Shown here piece after piece: positions 1-8,235 of a stretch of 64,000 bases of DNA. Position numbers and translations under genes: made by a program. The stretch spans positions 62,001-126,000 of the forward strand of contig NZ_QEQF01000001.1 of the NCBI RefSeq assembly GCF_003253115.1, given 5' to 3'. Each line of letters begins with the position of its first letter. The first letter of the stretch is position 1. The notes below the pieces were generated by a model. The model was not told the origin of the DNA. It did not search any database and saw only the letters and a list, made by a program, of their open reading frames with translations. The stretch is from Haemophilus_A paraphrohaemolyticus_A. GTDB taxonomy: Bacteria > Pseudomonadota > Gammaproteobacteria > Enterobacterales > Pasteurellaceae.

Positions 1-141
1 CATTGTTTTTAAATCAGCTTGCAGTTGTAGGTGTTTTTGCACGTTACGGCTTGCCATGCGGGTTACAAGTACTCCGATGAAAATACCTACAATAAATGCT
101 GCGCCTAAAGCACCCCAAACGGCAATAGTCCATTCTGTCAT
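1..141 (-). CDS. zapG: YhcB/ZapG-like inner-membrane protein, N-terminal part
   Basis: Only the first 47 codons lie in the window; the rest continues beyond position 1. The ATG at 141 has an AAGGGG ribosome site just upstream. The peptide opens MTEWTIAVWGALGAAFIVG, giving one N-terminal membrane helix (about residues 5-25), followed by a basic turn and the start of a Gln/Leu-rich helix. This is the layout of the YhcB (DUF1043) family, single-pass proteins with a cytoplasmic coiled coil linked to cell-envelope growth and division. Divergent placement next to rplM-rpsI matches the enterobacterial zapE-zapG-rplM neighbourhood. The assignment rests on this short N-terminus and context. Confidence 0.7.
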   Translation of the reverse strand, partial: MTEWTIAVWGALGAAFIVGIFIGVLVTRMASRNVQKHLQLQADLKTM

Positions 142-268
142 AAAAAACCCCTTATTTGCTTGGGTAATAAATATGTAATGAGTTGTAACATTTTCTGAGT
201 CAGAAAGGAATAGCCAAGTAGTTAAAAATTCAGTTTTACTGACTAAACGCAAAAAATTGGTGAAAGTA

Positions 269-297
269 TTAGATTTTTAATACGAAATCTGTATAAT
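269..297 (+). promoter_or_regulatory. Sigma-70 promoter of rplM-rpsI
   Basis: There is a perfect TATAAT at 292-297, with TTAGAT at 269-274 as a weak -35 box and a 17-base spacer. It faces rplM. Confidence 0.6.
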
Positions 298-303
298 ACG
301 CAC

Positions 304-440
304 ACCCTGTTTTTGTTTGGACTTTCCCGCCAAACAAGTTGGTCTAAATAAGACTCGAAGGGGTCGGATTTAGCCGAAAAATTAATAGGTAATATCCACT
401 AGGATATTGGGTTTAAACTTTAAATTTTGGTATTTAATTA
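304..440 (+). promoter_or_regulatory. rplM 5' leader, possible L13 autoregulatory region
   Basis: About 135 bases of untranslated leader separate the promoter from rplM. It contains a hairpin with arms AATATCC (391-397) and GGATATT (402-408) close to the start codon, and no strong Shine-Dalgarno is visible. In E. coli the rplM leader is a translational feedback site for L13. That this leader does the same is inference from position and structure. Confidence 0.4.
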
Positions 441-869
441 ATGAAAACTTTTGTAGCAAAACCAGAAACAGTAAAACGTGACTGGTATGTAGTAGATGCG
501 ACAGGTAAAACTTTAGGTCGTTTAGCTACTGAATTAGCACGCCGTTTACGTGGTAAACACAAGGCTGAATATACTCCACACGTTGATACAGGTGACTACA
601 TCATTGTTATCAATGCAGAGAAAGTAGCTGTAACAGGTAAAAAAGAAACTGATAAAATCTACTACTGGCACACTGGCTATGTAGGTGGTATTAAAGATGC
701 AACCTTCAAAGAAATGATTGCACGTCGTCCAGAAGCAGTGATCGAGATCGCAGTAAAAGGTATGTTACCAAAAGGTCCTTTAGGCCGTGAAATGTTCCGT
801 AAATTAAAAGTTTACGCAGGTAACGAACATAACCACGCTGCACAACAACCACAAGTTTTAGACATCTAA
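441..869 (+). CDS. rplM: 50S ribosomal protein L13
   Basis: 142 residues, the usual length for bacterial L13, which binds 23S rRNA early in large-subunit assembly. The opening (MKTFVAKPETVKRDWYVVDA) and the central MLPKGPLGREMFRKLKVYAG block are typical of the family. rpsI follows 15 bases downstream with its own GGAG site, forming the conserved two-gene rplM-rpsI operon served by the promoter near 292. Codon use is strongly biased (Arg CGT, Lys AAA), as expected for a highly expressed gene. Confidence 0.98.
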   Translation: MKTFVAKPETVKRDWYVVDATGKTLGRLATELARRLRGKHKAEYTPHVDTGDYIIVINAEKVAVTGKKETDKIYYWHTGYVGGIKDATFKEMIARRPEAVIEIAVKGMLPKGPLGREMFRKLKVYAGNEHNHAAQQPQVLDI

Positions 870-884
870 TCACGGAGCATCAAA

Positions 885-1280
885 ATGACAGCAGCAAATC
901 AAAACTACGGCACAGGTCGCCGCAAAAGCTCTTCAGCTCGTGTATTTATCAAACCGGGCAGCGGTAACATTACTATTAACCAACGTTCTTTAGACGTATA
1001 CTTCGGCCGTGAAACTTCACGTATGATCGTGCGTCAACCATTAGAATTAGTTGAATTATTAGATAAATTAGATTTATACATCACTGTTAAAGGTGGTGGT
1101 ATTTCTGGTCAAGCAGGTGCAATCCGTCACGGTATTACACGTGCATTGATCGAATACGACGAAACTTTACGCCCAGCACTTCGTGCAGCTGGCTTCGTTA
1201 CTCGTGACGCTCGTCGCGTTGAACGTAAAAAAGTGGGTTTACACAAAGCACGTCGTCGTCCACAATACTCAAAACGTTAA
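885..1280 (+). CDS. rpsI: 30S ribosomal protein S9
   Basis: 131 residues, full length. S9 sits in the head of the small subunit and its C-terminal tail contacts P-site tRNA. The invariant N-terminal YGTGRRKSSSARVF block and the basic tail ending RRRPQYSKR are both present. It is the second gene of the rplM operon, with start ATG preceded by GGAG at 7 bases. A strong intrinsic terminator follows at 1312-1336. Confidence 0.98.
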   Translation: MTAANQNYGTGRRKSSSARVFIKPGSGNITINQRSLDVYFGRETSRMIVRQPLELVELLDKLDLYITVKGGGISGQAGAIRHGITRALIEYDETLRPALRAAGFVTRDARRVERKKVGLHKARRRPQYSKR

Positions 1281-1311
1281 TTTCGAGTATCTATACGAAA
1301 GTATTATCGCA

Positions 1312-1336
1312 AAAGGCAGGTTTTCCTGCCTTTTTT
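1312..1336 (+). terminator. Intrinsic terminator after rpsI
   Basis: The stem AAAGGCAGG / CCTGCCTTT has a TTTT loop and is followed by a T run. Confidence 0.9.
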
Positions 1337-1363
1337 GTATTTCATTTTTGAAAGGAATTACCT

Positions 1364-2137
1364 ATGCTTGCCATTATCTCCCCTGCTAAAACCCTCGATT
1401 TTGAAACGCCCACGCCTCAATTTGCATTTTCTCAACCAAATTTAACCGCTTATAGCCAAAAGTTGATCGAAATTTGTCAGCAATTTAGCCCTGCGGAGTT
1501 GGGATCGTTAATGTCGATTAGCGATAAATTGGCGAGCTTAAATGTGGCACGTTTTGCTGAATGGCTGCTTGAACATAACGAAACAAACGCTAAAGCGGCA
1601 CTTTTTGCATTTAAGGGTGATGTTTACACAGGGCTTGAAGCGGAAACGTTGAGTCATGAACAAGTGGAATATGCACAAAAACATTTGCGTATGCTTTCAG
1701 GCTTATATGGCTTGCTAAAACCACTTGATTTGATGCAGCCTTATCGCTTGGAAATGGGGACGAAATTGGCTAATCCCAAAGGCAAAGATCTTTATGCTTT
1801 TTGGGGTAATATTATTACTGAGCATTTGCAGCAGGCGCTTGATGAGCAAGGCGATAGCATGCTGGTCAATCTTGCATCAGATGAGTATTATAATGCGGTG
1901 AAGCCAAAAAATCTGAATGCAACTATTGTAAAACCAGTTTTCTTGGATGAGAAAAATGGCAAGTTCAAACAGATTTCATTCTATGCCAAAAAAGCTCGTG
2001 GAATGATGGTGCGTTTTATCTTAATTGAGCAACCAACTGAAATTGAACAACTTAAAACCTTTAACTATGGCGGTTATTGGTTTGATGAAGAGAGCTCAAC
2101 GGCAACTGAATTGGTTTTTAAACGCGAGGAGCAGTAA
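1364..2137 (+). CDS. yaaA: Peroxide-stress protein YaaA (DUF328/UPF0246)
   Basis: 257 residues, family length. The N-terminus MLAIISPAKTLDFETP and the internal LSGLYGLLKPLDLMQPYRLEM block are hallmarks of YaaA. In E. coli YaaA is induced by OxyR, lowers free intracellular iron and protects DNA during hydrogen peroxide stress. An AAGGAA ribosome site precedes the ATG. The last base of its stop codon is the first base of the next gene's ATG, so the lipoprotein gene is probably translationally coupled. Confidence 0.95.
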   Translation: MLAIISPAKTLDFETPTPQFAFSQPNLTAYSQKLIEICQQFSPAELGSLMSISDKLASLNVARFAEWLLEHNETNAKAALFAFKGDVYTGLEAETLSHEQVEYAQKHLRMLSGLYGLLKPLDLMQPYRLEMGTKLANPKGKDLYAFWGNIITEHLQQALDEQGDSMLVNLASDEYYNAVKPKNLNATIVKPVFLDEKNGKFKQISFYAKKARGMMVRFILIEQPTEIEQLKTFNYGGYWFDEESSTATELVFKREEQ

Positions 2138-2691
2138 TGAATATTTTTCGTTGGGGTAGCTTTGCACTTTTTTTCTTATTTTTGACCGCTTGCCAGTTTA
2201 AAACGGGCGGTTTTGATCTGCCTGATGCGGTAACTTTCCAGAAACAGCGCTTTGAGAAAGTCACTCAAAATCAAATCGATGAGATGCAACAACTGCTCTA
2301 TTTGCCTGCAGAGGGTGCAAAAAATCCTGAGAATTGGCAGAAGGGGATTTTGATTTTTGTAGATAAAAATAGTAAAAGGATGAGTTTAGCTGATCGTGCA
2401 TCGTTACGTCAAAATGCGTTTGCTCAGCAGAAGGATACGCAAGCGAAAGTTGAAGTAGTGCAAAATGAACTGCGTAGTGAGGTGATTTATCCACCAACGG
2501 AGCGTTTTAATGATGTTCAGTTAGAAGTTTCTCGTGGGCGAGATTTGCAATGTGGTTATGCACAGATGCAGTTTTCTGACAAGTGGTCTGCTTTTGCAAA
2601 TAAATCGCAAAATTTAACCGCTTACCATCAGGTATTAAGCGAACTTGCACTTGAGTTTAGTCGATTGGCTTGGCAGGTGAATTGTCAATAG
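2137..2691 (+). CDS. Hypothetical lipoprotein
   Basis: 184 residues of unrecognised family. A hydrophobic N-terminus (FALFFLFLTAC) ends in a lipobox with Cys at about residue 19, so it is probably exported and lipid-anchored. The mature part is hydrophilic and Gln/Glu-rich with no repeats or catalytic motif I can name. Two further Cys near the C-terminus could form a disulphide. It overlaps yaaA by one base (TAATG), and lepA starts about 100 bases downstream. Function unknown. Confidence 0.75.
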   Translation: MNIFRWGSFALFFLFLTACQFKTGGFDLPDAVTFQKQRFEKVTQNQIDEMQQLLYLPAEGAKNPENWQKGILIFVDKNSKRMSLADRASLRQNAFAQQKDTQAKVEVVQNELRSEVIYPPTERFNDVQLEVSRGRDLQCGYAQMQFSDKWSAFANKSQNLTAYHQVLSELALEFSRLAWQVNCQ

Positions 2692-2788
2692 TAAAATAAA
2701 GCATTTCTTTTGAAATAACTGGGAAATTCAAGTAGAATTGCACGGTTATTTTTCCCTAAATTTTTAAAAACAGGACATTTATTGCCCG

Positions 2789-4588
2789 ATGAATATGAAG
2801 AACATTCGTAACTTTTCGATTATTGCCCACATTGACCACGGAAAATCCACGCTTTCTGACCGCTTGATTCAAACCTGTGGCGGTTTGTCTGATCGTGAGA
2901 TGGAAGCACAGGTGCTAGACTCAATGGATCTTGAGCGTGAACGTGGGATTACTATTAAAGCACAAAGTGTAACCTTAAATTATAAAGCGAAAGACGGCGA
3001 AACCTATCAATTAAACTTTATCGATACGCCAGGACACGTAGACTTCTCTTATGAGGTTTCGCGTTCACTCGCAGCCTGTGAAGGTGCATTGTTAGTAGTT
3101 GATGCAGGGCAAGGAGTAGAAGCACAAACGCTTGCAAACTGCTACACAGCGATTGAAATGGATTTAGAAGTTGTGCCAATTCTAAACAAAATTGACTTAC
3201 CTGCGGCAGATCCTGAGCGTGTGGCGGAAGAGATTGAAGACATCGTTGGGATTGATGCGATGGAAGCGGTGCGTTGTTCTGCGAAAACAGGTGTGGGGAT
3301 TGAGGATGTACTAGAAGAAATCGTGCATAAAATCCCAGCACCAGAGGGTGATCCTGAAGCACCTTTACAAGCTTTGATTATTGATTCTTGGTTTGATAAC
3401 TACTTAGGTGTTGTATCGCTTGTACGTGTAAAAAATGGTACGCTCAAAAAAGGTGATAAAATTAAAGTAATGAGCACGGGGCAGTCTTACAATGTGGATC
3501 GTCTTGGTATTTTCACGCCAAAACAAGTGGATACGACTGAACTTAATACGGGCGAAGTAGGTTGGGTAGTGTGTGCGATTAAAGACATTTTAGGGGCACC
3601 AGTGGGTGATACTTTAACCCATCACCATAATTCGGCAACGGAAGTGTTACCTGGTTTTAAAAAGGTCAAACCGCAGGTTTACGCAGGATTGTTCCCTATT
3701 AGTTCAGACGATTACGAAGCCTTTCGTGATGCATTAGGTAAATTGAGCTTAAACGATGCTTCTTTATTCTATGAGCCAGAAAATTCAACCGCATTAGGTT
3801 TCGGTTTCCGTTGTGGTTTCTTGGGCTTATTGCATATGGAGATCATTCAAGAGCGTTTAGAGCGTGAATACGATCTAGATCTCATTACCACGGCACCAAC
3901 GGTAGTCTATGAAGTAGTGCAAACCAATGGCGAAACAGTTTATGTGGATAGCCCATCGAAATTACCACCGATTAGTAACATTAGCGAAATTCGTGAGCCG
4001 ATTGCAGAGTGTAATATGCTTGTGCCACAAGAGTATTTGGGCAACGTGATTACCTTGTGTGTGGAAAAACGTGGCGTGCAAACCAATATGGTTTACCACG
4101 GCAACCAGATCGCTTTAACCTATGAAATCCCAATGGGCGAAGTGGTGTTAGATTTCTTCGACCGTTTGAAATCAACTTCACGTGGTTATGCCTCATTAGA
4201 TTATGGTTTCAAACGCTTCCAAGCAGCGGATATGGTGCGTGTAGATATTATGATTAATGGTGATCGTGTGGATGCATTAGCGTTAATCGTCCACAAAGAT
4301 AATGCACAATATCGTGGTCGTGAGTTGGTAGAAAAAATGAAAGATCTTATTCCACGTCAACAATTCGACATTGCGATTCAAGCAGCCATCGGTAACCACA
4401 TTATTGCACGTTCAACCGTAAAACAGTTGCGTAAAAATGTATTGGCAAAATGTTACGGTGGTGACGTAAGCCGTAAGAAAAAACTTCTACAAAAACAAAA
4501 AGAGGGTAAGAAACGAATGAAATCTCTCGGTAACGTAGAAGTGCCACAAGAAGCATTCTTGGCGATTCTGCACGTGGGTAAAGATTAA
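2789..4588 (+). CDS. lepA: Elongation factor 4 (LepA), ribosome-associated GTPase
   Basis: 599 residues, full length. The G1 motif AHIDHGKS is at residues 13-20, with DTPGH (G3) and NKID (G4) further on. EF-G-like domains follow and the characteristic C-terminal domain has the Lys-rich RKKKLLQKQKEGKKRMK segment. LepA acts on the ribosome during initiation or elongation. A second in-frame ATG at 2795 gives the more usual MKNIRNFS start; neither ATG has a strong Shine-Dalgarno, so the exact start is uncertain. It heads the conserved lepA-lepB-rnc-era-recO series. Confidence 0.98.
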   Translation: MNMKNIRNFSIIAHIDHGKSTLSDRLIQTCGGLSDREMEAQVLDSMDLERERGITIKAQSVTLNYKAKDGETYQLNFIDTPGHVDFSYEVSRSLAACEGALLVVDAGQGVEAQTLANCYTAIEMDLEVVPILNKIDLPAADPERVAEEIEDIVGIDAMEAVRCSAKTGVGIEDVLEEIVHKIPAPEGDPEAPLQALIIDSWFDNYLGVVSLVRVKNGTLKKGDKIKVMSTGQSYNVDRLGIFTPKQVDTTELNTGEVGWVVCAIKDILGAPVGDTLTHHHNSATEVLPGFKKVKPQVYAGLFPISSDDYEAFRDALGKLSLNDASLFYEPENSTALGFGFRCGFLGLLHMEIIQERLEREYDLDLITTAPTVVYEVVQTNGETVYVDSPSKLPPISNISEIREPIAECNMLVPQEYLGNVITLCVEKRGVQTNMVYHGNQIALTYEIPMGEVVLDFFDRLKSTSRGYASLDYGFKRFQAADMVRVDIMINGDRVDALALIVHKDNAQYRGRELVEKMKDLIPRQQFDIAIQAAIGNHIIARSTVKQLRKNVLAKCYGGDVSRKKKLLQKQKEGKKRMKSLGNVEVPQEAFLAILHVGKD

Positions 4589-4615
4589 TCCTCCCAAAGG
4601 GAATTTTGCGTTAAT

Positions 4616-4659
4616 CAAGCGGTCGAATTTGCAGATGAATTTGTAAATTTAACCGCTTG
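4616..4659. terminator. Facing uptake-signal dyad between lepA and lepB
   Basis: CAAGCGGT (4616-4623) faces ACCGCTTG (4652-4659), with extra pairing outside (TTAA/TTAA). Facing uptake signals after genes commonly double as hairpin terminators in Pasteurellaceae. No long T run follows, so readthrough into lepB is likely. Confidence 0.55.
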
Positions 4660-4679
4660 TTAATCTAAAAGGAGAAATT

Positions 4680-5558
4680 ATGGCACAGATTGCCCCTATT
4701 ATTTTTATCGGGATTTTGTACGGCATTTGGAAATGGTTAGATTCAATGCAGTTGCCGAATACTATTTCTATTTTGTTGGTCGGCTTAGTAGTCGTTTGTG
4801 GCGGCTTTTGGTTCTACAATAAATTTAACCCAAGCAAGAAAAATGGTTTTACTGATTTCTTCGGTTCACTTTTTGGTGTGTTGGCATTAGTGACTATTTT
4901 ACGCTCATTTGTGTTTGAACCTTTCCAAATTCCAAGTGGTTCAATGGAGCCAACTTTGCGTGTCGGTGATTTTCTTGTCGTGAATAAATTTAATTACGGC
5001 ATTAAAGATCCGATTTGGCAGAAAACGCTTATTGAGAACGGATACCCAGAGCGTGGCGATATTATTGTGTTTAAAGCACCACCGCAACCGCATGTTGATT
5101 ACATTAAACGAGTTGTTGGGATTGGCGGTGATACGGTGAAATACGATATGGCGACTCAATCGCTTACTGTTATCAGCAAAGATGGTACGGTGAATGTATT
5201 TAAATATGAAAATGCGAAACCAAATGCTGATTTCTTCTATCATGGTGAAATGCAGGTAGAAAAAACGGAAGTTGGCAGCGTAACGCATCAGATTTTGAAT
5301 AATCCATCGCCATTTAACTATGCACCTTATTTCTTCAAGCAAGAGGGGCAAACTGACGGCGAATGGGTGGTGCCAGAAGGGCATTATTTTGTGATGGGTG
5401 ATAACCGTGATAACAGCGAAGACAGCCGCTTCTGGGGTTTTGTGCCTGAACAAAATATTGTAGGTAAAGCAACATTTATCTGGCTAAGTTTAGATAAAAA
5501 ACCAAATGAATTCCCGAAAGGCTTACGTTTCGACCGAATGTTTACTTCCATTCAATAA
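4680..5558 (+). CDS. lepB: Signal peptidase I
   Basis: 292 residues. Two N-terminal membrane segments (about 4-22 and 28-46) and a third hydrophobic stretch (about 60-78) precede the periplasmic catalytic domain. The catalytic Ser is S88 in PSGSMEPTL and the general-base Lys is K143 in YIKRVVG; a GDNRDNSEDSR box follows near the C-terminus. The enzyme removes signal peptides from Sec- and Tat-exported proteins at the outer face of the inner membrane. RBS AAGGAG lies 6 bases before the ATG. It sits in the conserved lepA-lepB-rnc order. Confidence 0.98.
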   Translation: MAQIAPIIFIGILYGIWKWLDSMQLPNTISILLVGLVVVCGGFWFYNKFNPSKKNGFTDFFGSLFGVLALVTILRSFVFEPFQIPSGSMEPTLRVGDFLVVNKFNYGIKDPIWQKTLIENGYPERGDIIVFKAPPQPHVDYIKRVVGIGGDTVKYDMATQSLTVISKDGTVNVFKYENAKPNADFFYHGEMQVEKTEVGSVTHQILNNPSPFNYAPYFFKQEGQTDGEWVVPEGHYFVMGDNRDNSEDSRFWGFVPEQNIVGKATFIWLSLDKKPNEFPKGLRFDRMFTSIQ

Positions 5559-5562
5559 TTTT

Positions 5563-5604
5563 AAGCGGTTGAATTTGCAAAATGTTTTGTAAATCTAACC
5601 GCTT
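5563..5604. terminator. Facing uptake-signal dyad between lepB and rnc
   Basis: AAGCGGT (5563-5569) and ACCGCTT (5598-5604) flank partly complementary AT-rich arms (TTTGCAAAA / TTTTGTAAA). The open frame that runs upstream of rnc lies inside this dyad, which argues against any rnc start at 5582. Confidence 0.55.
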
Positions 5605-5638
5605 TCATTCTATTTTAATGGGGAAAACCCCAAAAATT

Positions 5639-6307
5639 ATGCAATTAGAACGATTACAGAAAAAATTGGGTTATCAATTCGAAACTCTTGATTATCTCAC
5701 CCAAGCTTTAACACACCGCAGTGCGGCATCAAAAAACAATGAACGCCTTGAATTTCTGGGCGACTCTATTCTTAACTTTACCATCGGCAAAGCTTTATTT
5801 GATAAATTCCCAAAATCAAATGAAGGCGAATTAAGTCGTATGCGTGCAACACTTGTGCGAGAGCAAACCTTAGCCATTATTGCCCGTCAATTTGATCTAG
5901 GGGATTATATGAAACTTGGCGCAGGCGAACTCAAAAGCGGTGGTTATCGTCGTGAGTCTATCTTAGCCGACTGTGTGGAAGCGATTATTGCTGCAATCTA
6001 TTTAGATAAAGGAATGGATCAGGCAATACAGAAAGTGAATGACTGGTATGTCACATTTTTAACTGAGATCAGCCCAGGTGATGCACAGAAAGATCCCAAA
6101 ACTCGCCTACAAGAATTCTTACAAGGCCGCAAATTACCACTGCCTGAATATGACGTGATTGATATTAAAGGCGAAGCACACAACCAAACTTTTAAAGTGA
6201 CTTGCAAAGTGAAAAACGTGGATGAAGTGTTTACAGGCATTGGCACAAGTCGCCGTAAAGCAGAGCAGAATGCAGCAGAGAAGGTATTAAACGTATTAAT
6301 CAAGTAG
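5639..6307 (+). CDS. rnc: Ribonuclease III
   Basis: 222 residues from the ATG at 5639 (MQLERLQKKLGYQF), the family's usual start. The frame is open 19 codons further upstream, but that part falls in the uptake-signal dyad. The RNase III signature NERLEFLGDS is at residues 34-43, carrying the metal-binding acidic residues. A dsRNA-binding domain occupies the C-terminal 70 residues and ends with the Ala/Lys-rich RRKAEQNAAEK helix. The enzyme cleaves double-stranded RNA, including 30S rRNA precursors. Its TAG stop is part of a palindromic repeat that separates it from era. Confidence 0.97.
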   Translation: MQLERLQKKLGYQFETLDYLTQALTHRSAASKNNERLEFLGDSILNFTIGKALFDKFPKSNEGELSRMRATLVREQTLAIIARQFDLGDYMKLGAGELKSGGYRRESILADCVEAIIAAIYLDKGMDQAIQKVNDWYVTFLTEISPGDAQKDPKTRLQEFLQGRKLPLPEYDVIDIKGEAHNQTFKVTCKVKNVDEVFTGIGTSRRKAEQNAAEKVLNVLIK

Positions 6308-6398
6308 GGGTGTGGATTAAAAGTACACGCATGCAAGAGGTTGAAATGTGAAAAGCTTTGCAAAAGCGTGCGTGTGAAACTAGTTTCACACACCCTAC
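6305..6398. repeat. Long palindromic intergenic repeat, copy 1 (rnc-era)
   Basis: The outer arms are TAGGGGTGTG and CACACCCTA. Inner arms CACGCA / TGCGTG nest inside, and GTGAAAC faces GTTTCAC near the right end. A second copy with the same arm sequences lies after infB (56800-56876). Confidence 0.65.
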
Positions 6399-6413
6399 AA
6401 AAAGGAACAAAAA

Positions 6414-7319
6414 ATGACAGAAAATCAAAAAACATATTGTGGCTTTATTGCTATTGTGGGTCGTCCGAATGTGGGTAAATCGACCTTACTCAACAAAATT
6501 CTTGGGCAGAAAATTTCCATTACTTCGCGTAAAGCCCAAACCACACGCCACCGTATTGTGGGGATTCAAACCGAAGGCGCATATCAAGCAATTTATGTGG
6601 ATACGCCAGGGCTTCACATTGAAGAGAAACGTGCGATTAACCGTTTGATGAACCGTGCGGCAAGTTCAGCAATTGGTGATGTAGATTTGGTGATCTTCGT
6701 GGTTGAGGGCACAAAATGGACCGAAGATGATGAAATGGTGCTAAACAAATTGCGCGCGGCGAAAGCGCCTGTGGTGCTTGCGATTAACAAGGTTGATAAC
6801 ATCAAAGAGAAAGATGCACTGTTGCCGCATATTACCGAGCTTTCACAAAAATTCAATTTTGCCGAAATTCTGCCGATTTCAGCCCAACGTGGTAAAAATG
6901 TCCATCTGCTTGAGAAAATTGTGCGTCAATCTTTACGTGAAGGCGTACATCACTTCCCTGAAGAGTATGTAACCGACCGTAGCCAACGTTTTATGGCATC
7001 AGAAATTATCCGCGAAAAATTGATGCGTTTCACGGGCGAAGAGTTACCTTATTCGGTAACGGTAGAAATTGAACAGTTCAAAGTGAATGAAAAAGGGATT
7101 TTCATTATTAACGGCTTGATTTTAGTTGAACGTGAAGGTCAGAAAAAAATGGTCATTGGGGCGAAAGGCGAGAAAATCAAAACTATCGGGATTGAAGCCC
7201 GTAAAGATATGGAACGGTTGTTTGATGCACAAGTTCACTTAGAGTTGTGGGTGAAAGTTAAAGCAGGCTGGGCGGATGACGAACGAGCATTGCGCAGTTT
7301 GGGTTATATTGACGAGTAG
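6414..7319 (+). CDS. era: GTPase Era
   Basis: 301 residues. The G1 motif GRPNVGKS spans residues 16-23, with DTPG (G3) and NKVD (G4) following. A C-terminal KH domain contains the VIGAKGEKIK loop. Era binds the 3' end of 16S rRNA and assists 30S assembly, in line with its placement after rnc. RBS AAGGA lies 7 bases before the ATG. recO follows after 48 bases, so the series is probably read through. Confidence 0.98.
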   Translation: MTENQKTYCGFIAIVGRPNVGKSTLLNKILGQKISITSRKAQTTRHRIVGIQTEGAYQAIYVDTPGLHIEEKRAINRLMNRAASSAIGDVDLVIFVVEGTKWTEDDEMVLNKLRAAKAPVVLAINKVDNIKEKDALLPHITELSQKFNFAEILPISAQRGKNVHLLEKIVRQSLREGVHHFPEEYVTDRSQRFMASEIIREKLMRFTGEELPYSVTVEIEQFKVNEKGIFIINGLILVEREGQKKMVIGAKGEKIKTIGIEARKDMERLFDAQVHLELWVKVKAGWADDERALRSLGYIDE

Positions 7320-7322
7320 TCT

Positions 7323-7349
7323 TGTAGGGGGGGCTTTTAGCCCACCATT
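7323..7349. repeat. Short hairpin of the GTAGGGG type between era and recO
   Basis: GTAGGGGGGGCT is followed by AGCCCACC. The GGGCT/AGCCC arms pair around a TTT loop, and the opening bases resemble the larger palindromic repeats near 6305 and 56800. Confidence 0.4.
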
Positions 7350-7367
7350 TTTATCATTAGTGATTAA

Positions 7368-8105
7368 ATGAGCAAAAACTTTGAAGTTCAGCCCTTACAG
7401 CGGGCGTTTGTCTTGCATCGGCGAGAATATAGTGAAAGTAGTCTGTTAGTTGATTTCTTCACGGAGCACAACGGGAGGATGACGCTATTAGCAAAAGGGG
7501 CTAGACGCCCCCGCTCTCCACTAAAAGCTTTGTTGCAACCTTTCACGCCGTTGTTGCTGCGTTGGACGGGTAAGGGCGATTTAAAAACCTTAACCCAAGC
7601 AGAAGCCGCATCACTTACTTTACCGATGGTGCCCATGGCACTATATAGCGGATTTTATGTAAATGAAATATTGGTAAGGGTATTGGAAAATCAGACCGCT
7701 TACCAAGAGCTTTTTAACCATTATTTGCAGTGCGTTACGCGATTAGCCAGCAATTCAGAACAACTTGAGCCCATTTTACGAACCTTTGAATTTCAAATGT
7801 TACGGGCATTAGGTTATGGTGTTGATTTCTGCCATTGTATGGCAACAGGCGAAGAAGTTGATCCTGAAATGTGGTATCAATTCCGTGAAAACGAGGGCTT
7901 TATTGCCTCCCTTTTGCAAAATAATTTGAGTTTCTTAGGCAAAGATTTGTTAGCTTTTGATTTGCTAGATTTTTCTGAAAAATCCACTCAACAATCAGCA
8001 AAACGCTTTACTCGCATTGCGCTGAAACCTTATTTAGGTTCACAGCCCTTAAAAAGCCGCGAGCTTTTCCAATCTATCCTACCGCATAATTTGAAAGGGG
8101 CGTAA
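7368..8105 (+). CDS. recO: DNA repair protein RecO
   Basis: 245 residues, usual length. The N-terminal OB-fold region contains the typical RAFVLHRREYSESSLLVDFF and LLAKGARRPRSPLKALLQPF blocks, followed by the all-helical C-terminal domain. RecO works with RecR to load RecA onto SSB-coated single strands in the RecF pathway. A CxC near residue 150 is not a full zinc site. No clear Shine-Dalgarno is visible, so it may depend on transcription and translation from era. Confidence 0.96.
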   Translation: MSKNFEVQPLQRAFVLHRREYSESSLLVDFFTEHNGRMTLLAKGARRPRSPLKALLQPFTPLLLRWTGKGDLKTLTQAEAASLTLPMVPMALYSGFYVNEILVRVLENQTAYQELFNHYLQCVTRLASNSEQLEPILRTFEFQMLRALGYGVDFCHCMATGEEVDPEMWYQFRENEGFIASLLQNNLSFLGKDLLAFDLLDFSEKSTQQSAKRFTRIALKPYLGSQPLKSRELFQSILPHNLKGA

Positions 8106-8235
8106 GCCTCTTTTCTTCATTCACTAAAATATTTTTTCATTTGAGAGCGATTTTTATTTCGCTTTTGTGTATAATGTCGCCCGTTTTATTCGTGCCTTGC
8201 AAAAGGTTTTTATTTAATCAAACAGGAAAATGTGA

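Noticed and set aside
5582..5638. Longer N-terminus for RNase III starting at 5582
   Set aside because: The extra 19 codons lie in an uptake-signal dyad and lack similarity to the family; ATG 5639 gives the normal start.
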